Assembly (NCBI RefSeq): GCF_036320965.1
Contig: NC_092231.1
Location: 31,108,199 to 31,172,198 of the forward strand
DNA from: Panulirus ornatus
Lineage: Eukaryota > Arthropoda > Malacostraca > Decapoda > Palinuridae
Direction of reading: 5' to 3'
DNA: 64,000 nucleotides
A program made the translations under genes and the position numbers. Positions 22,950 to 35,574 of this stretch are shown in pieces. Numbering within the stretch: position 1 is the stretch's first letter; each line of letters starts with the position of its first letter. Under the pieces are notes generated by a model. The model did not search any database and had not been told where the DNA came from. It was given only the letters and a program-made list of their open reading frames with translations.

Positions 22950-24392
22950 TTTTTCTTGAGGATGTAAGGCATGTGTACAAGCAGAAAGAGAGGAAAGTGA
23001 ATGGTTCTCAGTGAATGTCAGTTTTTGCCAGGGGTACGTGATGTCTCTATGGTTGTTATATTTGTTTATGGATGGGGTTGTTAGGGAGGTGAATGGAAGA
23101 GTTTAGGAGAGAGGGTAAAGTATGGGAAGTGAGTCAGTTGTTTTTTGGTGATGATACAGTGCTGGTCGCTGATTCGGGTGAGAAACTGCAGAAGCTGGTG
23201 AATGAGTTTGTTAAAGTGTGTGAAAGAAGAAAGCAGCTGGTGAATGAGTTTGGTAAAGTGTGTGAAAGAAGAAAGCTGATAGTAAATGTGAATAAGAGCA
23301 AGGTTATTAGGTTCAGTCGGGTTGAGGGACAAGTCAGTTGGGAGGTAAGTTTGAAAGGAGAAAAACTGGAGGAAGTGAAGTGTTTTAGATATCTGGGAGT
23401 GGATTTGGTAGAAGGTGGAACCATGGAAGCAGAAGTGAATCACAGGGTGGAGGAGGGGGTGAAGGTTCTGGGAGCATTGAAGAATGTGTGGAAGGCAAGA
23501 ACATTATCTCGAAGAGCAAAAATGGGTATGTTTGAAGGAATAGTGATTCCAACAATGTTATATTGTTGCGAGGCATAGGGTTGTGCAGAGGAGGGTGGAT
23601 GTGTTGGAAATGAGATGTTTGAGAACAATATGTGGTGTGAGGTGGTTTGATTGAGTTTGTAATGAAAAGGTAAGAAAGATGTGTGGTAACAAAAAGAGTG
23701 TGGTAACAAAAAGAGTGTGTTTGAGAGAGCAGAAGAGAGTGTATTGAAATGGTTTGGTCACATGGAGAGAATGAGTGAGGAAAGATTGACAAAGAGGATA
23801 TATGTGTCAAAGCTGGAAGGAATGAGGAGAAGTGGGAGACCAAATTGGAGGTGGAAGGATGGAGTGAAAAAGATTTTGAGCATTCAAGGCCTGAACATAC
23901 AGGAGGGTGAAAGGTGTGCAAGGAATAGAGTGAATTGGAACAATGTGGTATACCGGGGTCGACATGCCTGTGAATGGATTGAACCAGGGCATGTGAAGCG
24001 TCTGGGTTAAAGCATGGAAAGTTTTGTGGGGCCTGGATGTGGAAAGGGAGCTGTGGTTTTGGTGCATTACACATGACAGCCAGAGACTGAGTATGAACAA
24101 ATGTGGCCTTTTGTCTTTACCTTGCGCTGCCTCACAGGGGGAGGGGGGATGCTGTTTCATATGTGGCAGGGTGGCGATGGGAATGAATAAAAGCAGCAAG
24201 TATGAATATGTTCATGTGTATATATGTTTATGTCTGTGTATGTATATGTATGTATACGTTGAAATGTATAGGTATGTGTATGTGCATGTGTGGGCATGTA
24301 TGTGGGTGAGTTGGGCATTTTGTTTGTCTGTTTCCTTGCACTGACTTGCTAACACAGGAAACAGCGACAAAGTATAATGAAAAAAATAATAA
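22950..24392 (+). mobile_element. RTE-like LINE copy 11, 5'-truncated
   Basis: Plus-strand copy from the RT segment encoding GCKAC to the 3' terminal box at about 24375. The catalytic block reads FGDDTVLVAD. A tandem duplication at about 23179-23270 repeats the LVNEFGKVCERRK segment, and an 18-nt duplication sits near 23690-23710. Frameshifts break the frame near 23570. It lies tail to tail with copy 12. Confidence 0.87.
23179..23275 (+). repeat. about 45-bp tandem duplication in the RT
   Basis: The segment GTGAATGAGTTTG...AAAGTGTGTGAAAGAAGAAAG occurs twice in a row, adding a second copy of the residues LVNEFGKVCERRK in frame. Other RTE copies here have one. Confidence 0.88.
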
Positions 24393-24394
24393 TA

Positions 24395-26449
24395 TATATT
24401 ACACTTGATTGCCATCTCCTGCATTAGCGAGTTAGTCTAAGGAAACAAAGGAGGAATAGCCCAACACATAATATACACATGTATATACATAAACGCCCAC
24501 ACACGCACATTTATGTACATATACATTTCAACATGTACATACATATGCAGACATATACATATGTACATATTCATACTTGCTGCCTTCATCTATTCCCATC
24601 ACCACCCCGCCACACATGAAATAGCATTCCACACACCCCCCTCCAGCAATATAGCACCAGGATTACAGACAATTAGGCCACATTAGTTCACACTCAGTCT
24701 CTAGCTGTCGTGTGTAATGCACAGAAACCAGAGCTCCCTTTCCACATCCAGGCTCCACAGACCTTTCCATGGTTTACCCCAAACGCTTCACGTGCTCTGG
24801 TTCAATCCATTGTATTGACCCTAGTATACCACATCGTTCCAATTCACTCTATTCCTTGCACGCGTCTCACCCTCCTGTATGTCCAGGCACCGATCACTCA
24901 AAATCTTTTTCACTCTATCCTTCCACCTCCAGTTTGGTCTCCTGCTTCCCCTTGTTCCCTTCACCTTGACACATATTTCCTCTTTGTCAATCTTTCCTCT
25001 CATTCTCTCTATATGTCCAAGCCATTTCAACACACCTTCTGCTCTCTCAACCACTCTGTCTTTATTTCCACACATCTCACTTACCCTTTCATTACTTACT
25101 CGATCAAACCAACTCACACCACATATTGTCCTCCAACATTTCATTTCCAACACATTCACCCTCCTCCATATAACCCTATCTATAGCCCATGCCATCTATC
25201 CATATAACATTGTTGGAACTACCATTCCTTCAAACACACCCATTTTAGCTCTTCGAGATAACATTCTCTCATTCCACACATTCTTCATTGCTCCCTGAAC
25301 CTTCACCCCCTCCCCTACCCTGTGATTCACTTCAGCTTTCATGGTTGTATCCGCTGCTCAGTCCACTCCCAGATATCTAAAACACTTCAATTCCTCCAGT
25401 TTTTCTCCATTGAAACTTTCATCCCAGTTAACTTGTCTTCAACTCTACTGAACCTAATAACCTTGCTCTTATTCACATTTGCTCTCAACTTTCTCCTTTC
25501 ACACACTTTTCCAAACTCAGTCACCAACTTCTGCAGTTTCTCACCCGAATCAGCCCCCAGAACTGTATCATCAGCAAACAACAACTGACTCTTTTCTCAG
25601 GCCCTCTCATCTCCAAAAGACTGCATACTTGCCCCTTTCTCCAAAACTCTTGCATTTACCTCAAACATCCCATCCATAAACAAATTAAACAATCGTGGGG
25701 ACATCACACACCCCTGCCATAGACCAGCATTCACTGGGAACCAAGCACTCTCCCCTCTTCTTACTCATAAACGTGCCTTACATCCTTGGTAAAAACTTTT
25801 CACTGGTTTAGCAACTTACCTCCCATACCATAGACTCTTACAACCATCCACAAAGCATCTCTATCAACCCTATCATATGTCTTCTCCAGATCCATAAATG
25901 CTACACACAAATCCATCTGTTTTTCTAAGTATTTCTCACATACATTCTTCAAGCAAACACCTGATCCACACATCTTCTACCACTTCTAAAACTACACTGC
26001 TCTTCCCAATACCTTCCTATATTATTTGCCAGGAATACTCAACAGACTTATGCCTCCGTAGTTTGAACACTCACCTTTATCCCTTTTGCCTTTGTACAGT
26101 GACACTATGCATGTATTCTGCCAATCCATAGGCACTTCACCATGGTCCATACATACAATGAATATCCTTACCAACCAATCAACACCACAGTCACCCTCTT
26201 TTTCAATAAATTCCCCTGCAGCACCATCCAAACCCAATGCCTTGTCAGGTTTCATCTTCCACAAAGCTTCCACTACCTCTTCTCTCTTCAACAATCCATT
26301 CTCCCTGACCCTCTTACTTTGCACACCGCTCTAACCAGAACTCCTTATATCTGCTACTCTGTATCATCAAACATATTCAGCAAGCCTTCAAAATACTCAC
26401 TCCATCTCCTCACTTCATCACTACCTGTTATTACTTCCCCACATACATA
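24395..26449 (-). mobile_element. RTE-like LINE copy 12, 5'-truncated
   Basis: Minus-strand copy with a diverged long-form 3' UTR (24400-24800), the C-terminal domain, the RT and part of the linker up to about 26449. Sequence divergence and many indels make it older than copies 8-9. Short readable parts include LFADDTVLGADSGEKLQKL (25584-25530) and the KGKRDKGECSNYGGISLLS block (about 26090-26040). Confidence 0.85.
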
Positions 26450-26575
26450 TTTGCCATTTCCCATGTTAGCAAGGTATTGTTAGGAACAGAGGACTGAACC
26501 TTAGAGGGAATATCCTCACTTGGCCCCCTTCTCTGTTCCTTCTTTTGAAAAAAAAAAAAATGAGGAGGGATTCCC
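26450..26575 (-). mobile_element. SINE-like element 2, truncated
   Basis: Minus-strand copy of the SINE-like family: the 3' box as TTTGCCATTTCCCATGTTAG, then GAACAGAGGACTGAACC and the CTTGGCCCCCTTCTCTGTTC block. It is cut shortly after a run of 13 A; the RTE-like 5' half is missing. Confidence 0.75.
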
Positions 26576-28599
26576 ATTTGTATGTATAATTGGCATTACC
26601 AGACTGCCTGCATGGCAGCACACCAAGAGAGAAAGTTACCTTCAGATAGGTTGTATTATTGTTATTGGATAAAAAGGAATACATTCTTGAGTGTTGTTTA
26701 TAGCATCAAATGGGTAAAATGTAGGAAGAGACTTTGAAAGCGATAGTCTGGAATTTATTCTTCTCATTCAGTTTTGACAGTCTTCTTCTGGAGAATAATG
26801 AGAGATCTTGACAGGTACACAAGCTTATATACAAAACTGGTGGACCAAGGAAGTGGACACAGAAGAGTCGCTGCCTGATTGGTCCATTACTTGTGCTCGC
26901 CTGCTGTAAAGTGGCCAACCACAGAGCACCAATTCTGCCGCTGCTTTAGCCCAGGTGGTGCTACCCAATTTAGTGTTATTGTTTCTCTGAACAGCAATAT
27001 GGGCTGCTTCCCTGTCTTTTTGTCAACCTCATGGTGTAGAATCTTTTCATCTCTCCATCTTGGCAAGTATCCGTCTTCATCCACTTGTACCACCAAAGCA
27101 TTGATGTTGCAGTGGTACCTGACGTCAGCTAAGTTTTCTTGCAGCCTCATGCCCAGTGCCCGTGATACCTATTGCATGGAACCTCGTATACTATTGTTTA
27201 TGTTCTGTGTTTTTTGTAAGTCCTCATGGTATCTCTTATCTTCAGAACTTATATGGTTGATACATCCTCGAATGTTGTTTGTAAAATTTTGTTGATGTGT
27301 TACTTTCCATGAGTTAGGAACTATGAAGCATCTCTTTCTTATTTTTTCCTATCATCCCTAGTGCCTTTCCTTTGAGTTTAATGAACAGGTCTTTGGGGTA
27401 ATCCAGTTTTGTGAACAACTTTATAACTTCACTGCTTAAGACTTGATCCCGTTACTAGGTACTTGATAATTAGTGTAAACATTAGGGATACCTCAGGAAG
27501 GAGGGCAGGATATTCACAAGAAGAGCAAAAAGGAACATGATGAGATCTGATGACAGTAGGAGACTATTATATCTTCTTGAAGAGGCTTCCTGTACTCCCT
27601 TGCTTATGGGATACCTAAGGTGCAAAAAACATGGCATTCCTATGCATTTGATAACCTCAGGGGTAGGAGGCACAAATTGCCCTACATCAGTATTCCAGTA
27701 GCAAAGATAAAGAGATGGTCTGCAAGCCTTTTCTGCTAGTAAGGGAAGAGAGCATGCATTAGTGGGGCCCAGTGATGTAGTGGTTCTTGGAAGTATTTAC
27801 TTAGGCATATTGAAGAGTAGAAAGGGAGAAACATATGTAGGATTGGCTCTTTTAAAGGGCTTTTGTTTATTTTACCATGAGAGGCAGTTGCCTTTCAGAA
27901 TATCTAAGCTTAGACTATTGTCACCATCCATACAGTTCCATCACCAAAGAAAGTAAAGTGACGTAGTTGTAGGCAAGTAATATAGTGAGTTGCATACTAA
28001 GACTTTTGAGTGAGATTAAAACTGAAGGAAAAAGCTGCTATTAGGCAGCTCAGAAGGGAACTTTTGGTTGAAAATTGGGGAAAAAGTTTTCAGTTGTTAT
28101 GGGCCTTAAAGAAATCAACAACATTCCTAGTATATGTAGAACAGTATAAGACCACTATCCCTATGGAACTAAGAAAGAGAAGTACTTAAGAGCACAAATT
28201 AGAACAGAATGAAGAAAACCAGATGAAAATTTGAACAAAACAATAAAGAAAGATGAAAATATGAATTGACTGGTACATTCTCACAATCATCAGCATGGCT
28301 GGGATATTGCTTTTGGTCATTTTTAAGTAAAAAGAAAAGACAAACATTACTTTTCTTAGCCACCTAGAAAGACATTAAAGTCAAGAAATAATGGACAAAA
28401 CACTCATTTTGTGTAGTTGACAGCCAGCCAGTTGATTTCAGACATCATCATCTATTCAGACTTAGAATGAATAACAACAAAATTGGAAATATAGAAAAAA
28501 AATTGAATGTATGACAGGGAATGATGAATATGAGTTTAGAGGGATTATCAGAGAACAGTGGAGTCAGTGGGGTATTAGAGAAGCACCTGACAAATGAGA
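26576..28599. other. mostly unique sequence with a degenerate reading frame
   Basis: No RTE or SINE sequence is seen. On the minus strand 27150-26887 is open for 87 codons, and neighbouring phases (about 27400-27150) read like broken protein, e.g. KLDYPKDLFIKLKGKALG. This may be a decayed mobile element of a family I cannot name. The rest (27450-28599) shows no recognisable gene. Confidence 0.4.
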
Positions 28600-30960
28600 G
28601 TCATCAGAGTATGGAAGTTGTACATAAGTTTATTTAGAGAATATGCCACTTGGAGGAAGAGATAGAGACACTAGGGGATATAGCTAAGGAACATGAAGTA
28701 GAGGAACTATATAATTTGCCAGGGAACTTAGCAAAATTAAGGCACTGGGAAAGGCTGTCATCATAGGGAAGGATAATTTCGAGAAGGCAAGGAATAACAG
28801 GCAAGAGCTTAGAGCTGATCTTGTGACTGAAGACCACAAAGCGAATGAATTGGAATCTAGAAATGATGAATTAGATAGCCAAGTAAAGGGTAATTCTAGG
28901 ACTGGGGAAAACAGAGCTAAAAAGACAGGAGAGGAACCAGGTCATAGGGATACTGCAGCTTCTGAAACAGGGAGGCAGAGTGGAGTACTTGATTGGATTA
29001 CCAAAGAGGCTGTTTGGTCATTCAGAGGTAAAGTGACAGTTGAAGTTAACTGCAAAACTGAAGAGATGTAAGAAGAACCAAGGTTAAGGGATACTGAAGA
29101 TTCTGATGTATATAATCAGACCGTAGTGCTGGATAGGATTGTCAGAGAGGTTGAATATAAAGTCGGACATGATGCTAGTTGAAGTTTGTAGTATGATGAA
29201 TGGGAGTTATAAGAAGGCACATGCAATTCAAGATTGCTGTAAGATGATGAAAAAAACAGATTTTGACTAGCTAATAGATAAGGAAAATTACATGGCACAA
29301 TTGCAATAGGAGTTAATGGAAAGATGTACCACAGTACAAATGGGACAGTAGGTTACTAGGCACAAGTCGGTGATGATCTTTGGATATGAAGAGAAACATC
29401 TTTAGAAATGAGAAGAAAGTAAAGCTAGGGTGCAGAAACAAAACCCAAAGACACTCAACATGATGAAACTTACATTTGCAAGTCAAGAAGTAAAGGAAGT
29501 CAGGAGAATGGGATCGTACTGGCAAGATACTAGAAAAACATCTCTAAAGATGACCTTTGACATTGAATTATGTTGTCAGTAGGTGACATAGCAGTCATAC
29601 AAACTTTTCAGAAGAGTGGAGTTTAAAGAGTGCATGTCAAGAGTGACAAGGTAAGAGAGGAAAGGAAGAGAGCTAGGGAAGGTTGGCAATAGGCAAAATA
29701 TGAGAGGGATCAGATCATTCTGGAGGAGGAACATCACAGGGGAGGACCAAATTAACTAGTGACATATGCTGTAGACTAAAGATTCTGTATACCAATGTAG
29801 ATGAACAAGTAGCAAATGATGAGGAGCTAGAATTCAAAGACCACATCAGGGATAGCAAACTCAGATGTCATTGGAGTGGTAGAGACTGAACTCACAAAGG
29901 AACTGAAGCCTAACCTAATATGCCTAGAGGTGTACATGATAACAAGATTAGACTGAGAAGATAAAGGAGGAAAGGGATTGGCTTTCCTTATAAGGGATAA
30001 CATAGAATTTCTGGAAATAGTCTGGATGGAACCTTCTAATAGCACATCATGGAAGGAAGTGCACATTGGTGCTATTAGTATACAACCCTCTTAGGAACTA
30101 CAGTGACTCAGAGCACATGTACATCAATAACAGTGAACGAACAGTGAAGATGAGAGGGGACTTTAACTTCAGGGGAACAGACTGGGAGAACTTGGATGTA
30201 TAGGGGACTTTAACTCCAGGGGAACTGACTGGGAGAACTTAGATGTTCTTGGAGATGGAGACACGAAGATTAAGATTCCTTGAGCGCACAAGATATAGGA
30301 AGAATAAAATACCATTACTGCTTAACCTTGTCTTTACACAAAAGATCATGGAAATAGAACACATCAAATATGAAAAACCTATAGGACAGAGTGATTATTT
30401 AGTACTTCATTTTGACAATGTGGTGGAGGAGGATGCAAGAAGGGGATCAGAGGAAGCACAGAACCCAAAGAGGAAGCACAGTCGAGGCAACCATGTAGAG
30501 TTGATCAAGTTCTTTGTGGGTGTAGATTGGGAAAGGGAGTTCTACAACAGTAATGTAGACCAGTGCTATAGGTAACATGGGACGCTGAAAGACGCGAAAG
30601 AATGAAATCAATAGAGGCATGGCTGAAAACAAGATGCCAGAAAGTGAGGAAACTTAGGACTATACTGTGGGGGAGGTCCTCCATCATTGTTGCTGGCTAG
30701 CATTAGAAGAGCAAGAAATGAATACTGGAAGGCAAGAAGGGAGGAGGCGAGGAGTTAGAAAGAGCATTGTGGACAGAGCAAAAGATTACCGTAAGCTTTT
30801 CCATGTGTTCATCAAGAGCAAACCGTCAGTTAAAGAACATCTAATCAGACTAAAGGATTCAGAGGGAAAGACTGTGAGGAAGATAAGGAGATACAGATAC
30901 CTTTCAATTTATGCATTAGTTAAAGTCTTGAAAATGGTCGAGTAAAGTAAAAACACTTAA
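28600..30960 (+). mobile_element. CR1/L2-like LINE, 5' part (ORF1-like region, EN, start of linker)
   Basis: A decayed plus-strand LINE unrelated to the RTE copies. 28800-29080 reads as a charged, coiled-coil-like ORF1 segment (NELESRNDELDSQVKG). At 29760 the EN start reads LKILYTNVDEQ; the EN motif GDFNF is at about 30159, LDLVFT-like and GQSDYLVLHFD segments are near 30330-30415, and a basic pre-RT linker follows. It breaks off near 30950 after LIRLKDSEGKT, exactly where the same element resumes at 35575. Stops and frameshifts throughout. The family placement comes from the domain order and the phrases VDGL-like, GDFN, SDHVVL-like and LKDSEGKT, which are usual in invertebrate CR1/L2 LINEs. 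Confidence 0.7.
30156..30249 (+). repeat. 47-bp tandem duplication in the CR1-like EN
   Basis: GGGGACTTTAACT starts at 30156 and again at 30203; the two 47-nt units differ at a few positions. They repeat the catalytic GDFN segment and shift the frame. Confidence 0.93.
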
Positions 30961-31059
30961 ATAGAAATAATGGAGATTAAGAGTTTCATTTTTAATAAAA
31001 CAGTACTGAATGTTATATCAATGAAAAGCTATGGTATACATGTGCTAGGAAATATAGAA

Positions 31060-32289
31060 TACACCTTTGTTTACTGAAGTTCCTGAATTGCTTGTTGGTA
31101 CTGACATAGAGGGAGGTGAGTGGAGTTACTGGGGAAGGGAATCGTCTTGGTCAGATGACTTAGTGGGTGAAGGTGGTGGTGGTGATGGTCAAGTGGGTTC
31201 AGCTAGTACATTGCTAAATGTTGATGGCTGGTCCTCCTTACAAGTCTCCTTTTTCTTCAGAAAGAAATTTAGTGTTGCCTGTTTATCCTTCATTGTCTTC
31301 TCGACTGATGTCATCTAGGACATTTCAGGCCACCTTTGAAATGTGTCTTGTGTTTGAGTCATTCTTGTCAAATATAGTGAGAGTAAGGTCATTGTAATGA
31401 AATGCTCGACCTCCTCTTCTCCTACCGCCTACTCCTGGTGTTTCCTTTCCAACTGAACAAGATCTTCATTACAGAGCTCTTCTTTATGCGATTCTAGCAA
31501 CTCTTCCTCATATCAAGTGCAGCCTCATCAAAGCCGATTTTTTTCTTCATTTCCACAATGTGTGCATGCATTCTTGATATGCCAGTGTTGACATCAAAAC
31601 CATAGACTCCATAAACAAACTGAGGTCAAAGCTTCTTCCCCACTCAGTTCATACAAATGCTGATCATTTCTTTACAGGCTTCACCAATGATCATGATGGC
31701 ATCCCTAATGGTGAAGGATTTCTAGAATTCCTAGACATTCATCTGGTCATTCTCTGTAGCCTACCTAAGTTTTCAAATAATCTCCATAAATGTTAAAGTA
31801 TGCAGATATGGCAAAAGATGGCATTCGTTATCACTGAGAGCTTGCGCAAGTTGATGAATGTGAACATTCAGAACCAGAGCAGATGCGCTAGCTGATCATC
31901 GGGGGTTAGATTACAGCACCACCGATAACAGTCTGAAGGCGTACTTTGAGCAGTATGGCAGGATTGTTGAAAGTGGATATTGCCCCTGGTCGAGTGGCTG
32001 GATTATAGATATAGTGTCGGACAGAAGAAAGACTACTTTGATGTTCTCACTTAGTAAGGCTCTGTATTGAAATTTGATGGCCAGGGGTATTATTGATAAA
32101 AAGGAAAATCTTGAAACTTCTTTACTCCTTCAGCTGTACATGTAGCTTTGCAGCAAAATAATCACCAAAACCTTTGCCTTTTATCATTCCCTTTAGATTA
32201 GAATTTTGACATACAGGCTGAGAATTCTTCTTGCATTCCATAAGAGCCCTGGTAATTTCCAAATGGTAGACTATGTATGGTTTAAGCAT
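31060..32289 (-). mobile_element. Tigger-like (pogo/Tigger) transposase relic, C-terminal half
   Basis: Minus strand. Reading from 32289 leftward gives KPYIVYHLEITRAL, a decayed INNTPGHQ catalytic block (Asn in place of the usual Asp), then near 31500 EELLESHKEELCNEDLVQLE and near 31270 KQATLNFFLKKKE with a Ser/Pro-rich tail. These are in the order of the DDE domain and the C-terminus of Tigger transposases. It is full of stops. The N-terminal half is at 33905-34500, with later insertions in between. Confidence 0.75.
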
Positions 32290-33700
32290 ACATTAACCTT
32301 TGGCATTACCCCCACAAGAACTTTTCCTTCTTCTTGGAAGCATGCGTTGTTACATCCCATCCCTTAGAAGGATGAATGTTACAACCCCTCGACTTATCAT
32401 CCAGTTTCTTTGACGTCTTCTGTTTTCAAAGTATTTAAATCCCTTCTCAACTCCCATATCCTTGAATCTCACAGTTTTCTCTCTGATCACCAGTATAGCT
32501 TCCATTAGGCATCATCCATTGATGGTGTTCTTTCCTATCTTACTAATATCTTGACATAGCCAAAGCTTTTGATAGGGTGTGGCATTGGAGTCTTAATCTC
32601 TAAGCTCCCTCATTTTGCTCCCTTATCTCTAGCTTCCTCTGCGGCCAATCTGTCCCTGTAGTTTTTGATGGATCAGCATCCCCTCCCCCCTTCTCCGTAA
32701 ATAGTGGTGTACCTCAAAGTTCTGTCCTAGCCCCTATACTTTTTCTCCTTTTTATTGACAGTATCCTCTCTTCCACAGATAACCAAATGTACTCATATGC
32801 TGATGATTCAAAACTGATTTCCTTCACATCCTTGGATTCTACCTCTCTAACATGATCCACATCTCTTCTTGTCAAACTTGCACAAGATATCTCAGTAGGG
32901 TAAACAGAATCTGGTTAAGCTTAATGCCTCCAAGATCCAGTTTCTACCCATCTCTATATTGAAAACTCCTTACAGCTTTCCTCTCTCTTTTGATGGTTCT
33001 GTAATTTCACCTCTTGATTCAGTGAACGTACATGGTATTACTGTAACATCCACTCTTTCTTGGAAACCCCACATTTTGGAAATAGCTAAGTCTACCTCTG
33101 AGAAATTGAGAGGCCTGTTTAGATGTTGAAATTTCTTTTCTTGTTGACAGCTACTCTGTTTATACAAAGGCTCTGTTCATCCTTGTATGGAGTATTGTTC
33201 TTACATCTAGGGTGGTTCTAGCTCTGCATCTGTACTGGACAGAGTTAAGTCAAAAGCAGTCTGACATATAAACTCTCCCAGGTCAACTTCTAAACTTCAT
33301 CCACTTGCCCTATGCCACAATGTTGGTTCAGTTCCCTGTTCTGTAGGTATTACTTTGTTTTCCCCCAAGAGCTGGCTGCTTGTGCACCCCCACCACCAGG
33401 TAGACCATGCAATCCCCAGCAAGCTTCTGCATCACATGATTGTTTTATGGCCATTGGCATCTTATTGGGGTGGGGGGGAGTAATAATTGTTTCTCTCTCT
33501 ACACCTCAATGCTTTGGAACTGTACCCTCTAATGTCTTTCCCAATAATTAAGACCTGAATTATTTTAGAAGACAAGTTTTCTACTTCCTCCAATATTTGT
33601 AAATGGTTTTCCGTGTCTCTTCTTTTTTCCTTTCATAATCTTTTTTACATTTCAAGTGAGGCCTGGTCTCGATGTGAGCTTACGTCTGTTACTGTTACTG
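32290..33700 (+). mobile_element. Jockey-like LINE, RT domain and 3' end, inserted in the Tigger relic
   Basis: Plus strand. Readable blocks in order: SSWKHALLHPIP and NPSTYHPVSLTS (about 32330-32415), motif A LDIAKAFDRVWHWSL (about 32553), the SGVPQSSVLAPILFLLFI block (about 32702-32757), an intact YADDSKL catalytic block at 32796-32816, a thumb region, and the 3' segment with YYFVFPQELAAC and PPPGRPC (33350-33400). It ends in the AGGCCTGG tail near 33660. Frameshifts and stops are frequent. The SGVPQ, YADDS and LAAC phrases are usual for Jockey-clade LINEs of crustaceans as I recall them. Confidence 0.8.
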
Positions 33701-33702
33701 TT

Positions 33703-33900
33703 ACACGTATTCCATGTGTGTCGTAGAAGGCAACTAAAAGGGAAGGGAGCGGGGGGCTGGAAATCATCCCCTCCCATTTATAATTTTCCAAAAGAAGGAA
33801 CGGGGAGGTGGACCAAGTGAGGATATACCCTCTAAGGTTCACTCCTCTGTTCTTAATGCTACCTCGCTATTGCAGGATAAGGCGAATGTGTATGAAAATG
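33703..33900 (+). mobile_element. SINE-like element 3, 5'-truncated
   Basis: Begins at CACGTATTCCATGTGTGTCG, followed by the G-rich block, CCAAAAGAAGGAAC, and the box GCTACCTCGCTATTGC, ending with an A-rich tail. It lies directly between the Jockey 3' end and the resumed Tigger sequence. Confidence 0.8.
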
Positions 33901-33904
33901 AATA

Positions 33905-34500
33905 AGTTGAGAAATAAAGCATGAACCAATCCTTGGCAGCCTTGAATCCTGGTGTGCTCTTCTCTTCTTGGGAAATGTACATTCTCAAAGGCAATCTCTT
34001 CCAAAATAATCCAGTCTTGTATATGTTAAAAATGTGTTTAGGAGAATAACCACCTTCCTCAATAATGGTCTTGAGGATACCTGAGAAATTTTTGGGTGCC
34101 AAGACATGGTATGTATTCTGGGCCTTTGCTTGTATCACAAGCATGCTGATGGGAACATTTTCATGACTTTGGTGTTTGATCCATTTGCTCAACATTCTTT
34201 CCATTCTCTCATTAATTGTACTTTGGAAATATGAGGTCTTAGATACACTGATTAATTTTCCACTGTTGGCAGTCTCCTTAATCTCCTCTGCATTGTCACA
34301 AATTGTCTGTAAAGTGTATTCACTAAGTCCAAGGACACGCCTAATATCAGCAGTTTATTTTTCTCTCATAACAGTTGAGCACATTTGTCTTAACCATGCC
34401 AGTAATGTCCTTACACTTCTTAACACCCTGGTTCTAGGAGAATTTAAAAGATGCTGTAAAAGCTCTATGCAAGAGGCAAAACAAGTGCAATAATATAATA
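33905..34500 (-). mobile_element. Tigger-like transposase relic, N-terminal half
   Basis: Minus strand, reading from 34500 leftward. The helix-turn-helix part reads RVLGLSEYTLQTICDN (about 34340-34290), then MERMLSKWIKHQ at 34204, VPISMLVIQAKAQ, IIEEGGYSPKHIFNIYKTG, FWKRLPLRMYIS and APGFKAAKDW to 33915. This is the CENP-B-type DNA-binding half and the start of the DDE domain, with Tyr where the first catalytic Asp is expected (NIYKTGL for N-D-E-T-G-L). 121 codons are open (34204-33839). The protein continues at 32289 after the later insertions. Confidence 0.82.
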
Positions 34501-34710
34501 TACTGCAGCACACTGAAGTGCTCTCTGACTTTTAACTATATTCATGTACTGAGTACTATGAGGCACAAAGCTGCATACCCATGCCATGTGTGCCTGCACT
34601 TTTCATACTGTGCTAGCAGTGTCATGCCACCTTGCTTCCAGCCCAGTGATGACTGCCTTATTCCAAAGCTCACATAAAATGAAAGAGTGTAAATGAACTG
34701 TGCGTGATAT
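34501..34710. other. Tigger 3' flank or terminal region
   Basis: Unique-looking sequence between the Tigger coding relic and the RTE copy 13 tail. I could not find convincing terminal inverted repeats here or near 30960-31060. Confidence 0.35.
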
Positions 34711-34747
<37 letters not shown>

Positions 34748-35540
34748 CTTTGTCGCTGTCTCCCGCGTTTGCGAGGTAGCGCGAGGAAACAGACGAAAGA
34801 AATGGCCCAACCCCCATACACACGTACATACACACGTCCACACACGCAAATATACATACCTACACAGCTTTCCATGGTTTACCCCAGACGCTTCACATGC
34901 CTTGATTCAATCCACTGACAGCACGTCAACCCCTGTATACCACATCGCTCCAATTCACTCTATTCCTTGCCCTCCTTTCACCCTCCTGCATGTTCAGGCC
35001 CCGATCACACAAAATCTTTTTCACTCCATCTTTCCACCTCCAATTTGGTCTCCCTCTTCTCCTCGTTCCCTCCACCTCCGACACATATATCCTCTTGGTC
35101 AATCTTTCCTCACTCATTCTCTCCATGTGCCCAAACCATTTCAAAACACCCTCTTCTGCTCTCTCAACCACGCTCTTTTTATTTCCACACATCTCTCTTA
35201 CCCTTACGTTACTTACTCGATCAAACCACCTCACACCACACATTGTCCTCAAACATCTCATTTCCAGCACATCCATCCTCCTGCGCACAACTCTATCCAT
35301 AGCCCACGCCTCGCAACCATACAACATTGTTGGAACCACTATTCCTTCAAACATACCCATTTTTGCTTTCCGAGATAATGTTCTCGACTTCCACACATTT
35401 TTCAAGGCTCCCAAAATTTTCGCCCCCTCCCCCACCCTATGATCCACTTCCGCTTCCATGGTTCCATCCGCTGACAGATCCACTCCCAGATATCTAAAAC
35501 ACTTCACTTCCTCCAGTTTTTCTCCATTCAAACTCACCTC
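34711..35540 (-). mobile_element. RTE-like LINE copy 13, short 3' UTR subfamily
   Basis: Minus strand. The poly-A tail is the T run at 34714-34743, followed by the short-form 3' UTR and 203 uninterrupted codons (35537-34926) from SLNGEKLEEVKC to VVYRG and a stop. It is 5'-truncated within the RT thumb region at 35540. With its intact frame and poly-A tail it is one of the youngest insertions, placed at the edge of the Tigger/CR1 nest. Confidence 0.9.
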
Positions 35541-35574
35541 TTAAAATGGCATATATTAAATGCATATATCAAGA

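Noticed and set aside
30960..34710. Terminal inverted repeats of the Tigger relic (TTTCATTTT-like ends near 30990 and 34680)
   Set aside because: The match is short, imperfect and AT-rich, and I could not find flanking TA duplications with confidence.
34967..35442. Long plus-strand open frames of 111 and 150 codons opposite the RTE C-terminal domain, with the same length in many copies
   Set aside because: They are antisense shadows. The sense strand is purine-rich and lacks the triplets that would make antisense stops, so several antisense frames stay open in every copy. Their conservation follows from the sense protein.
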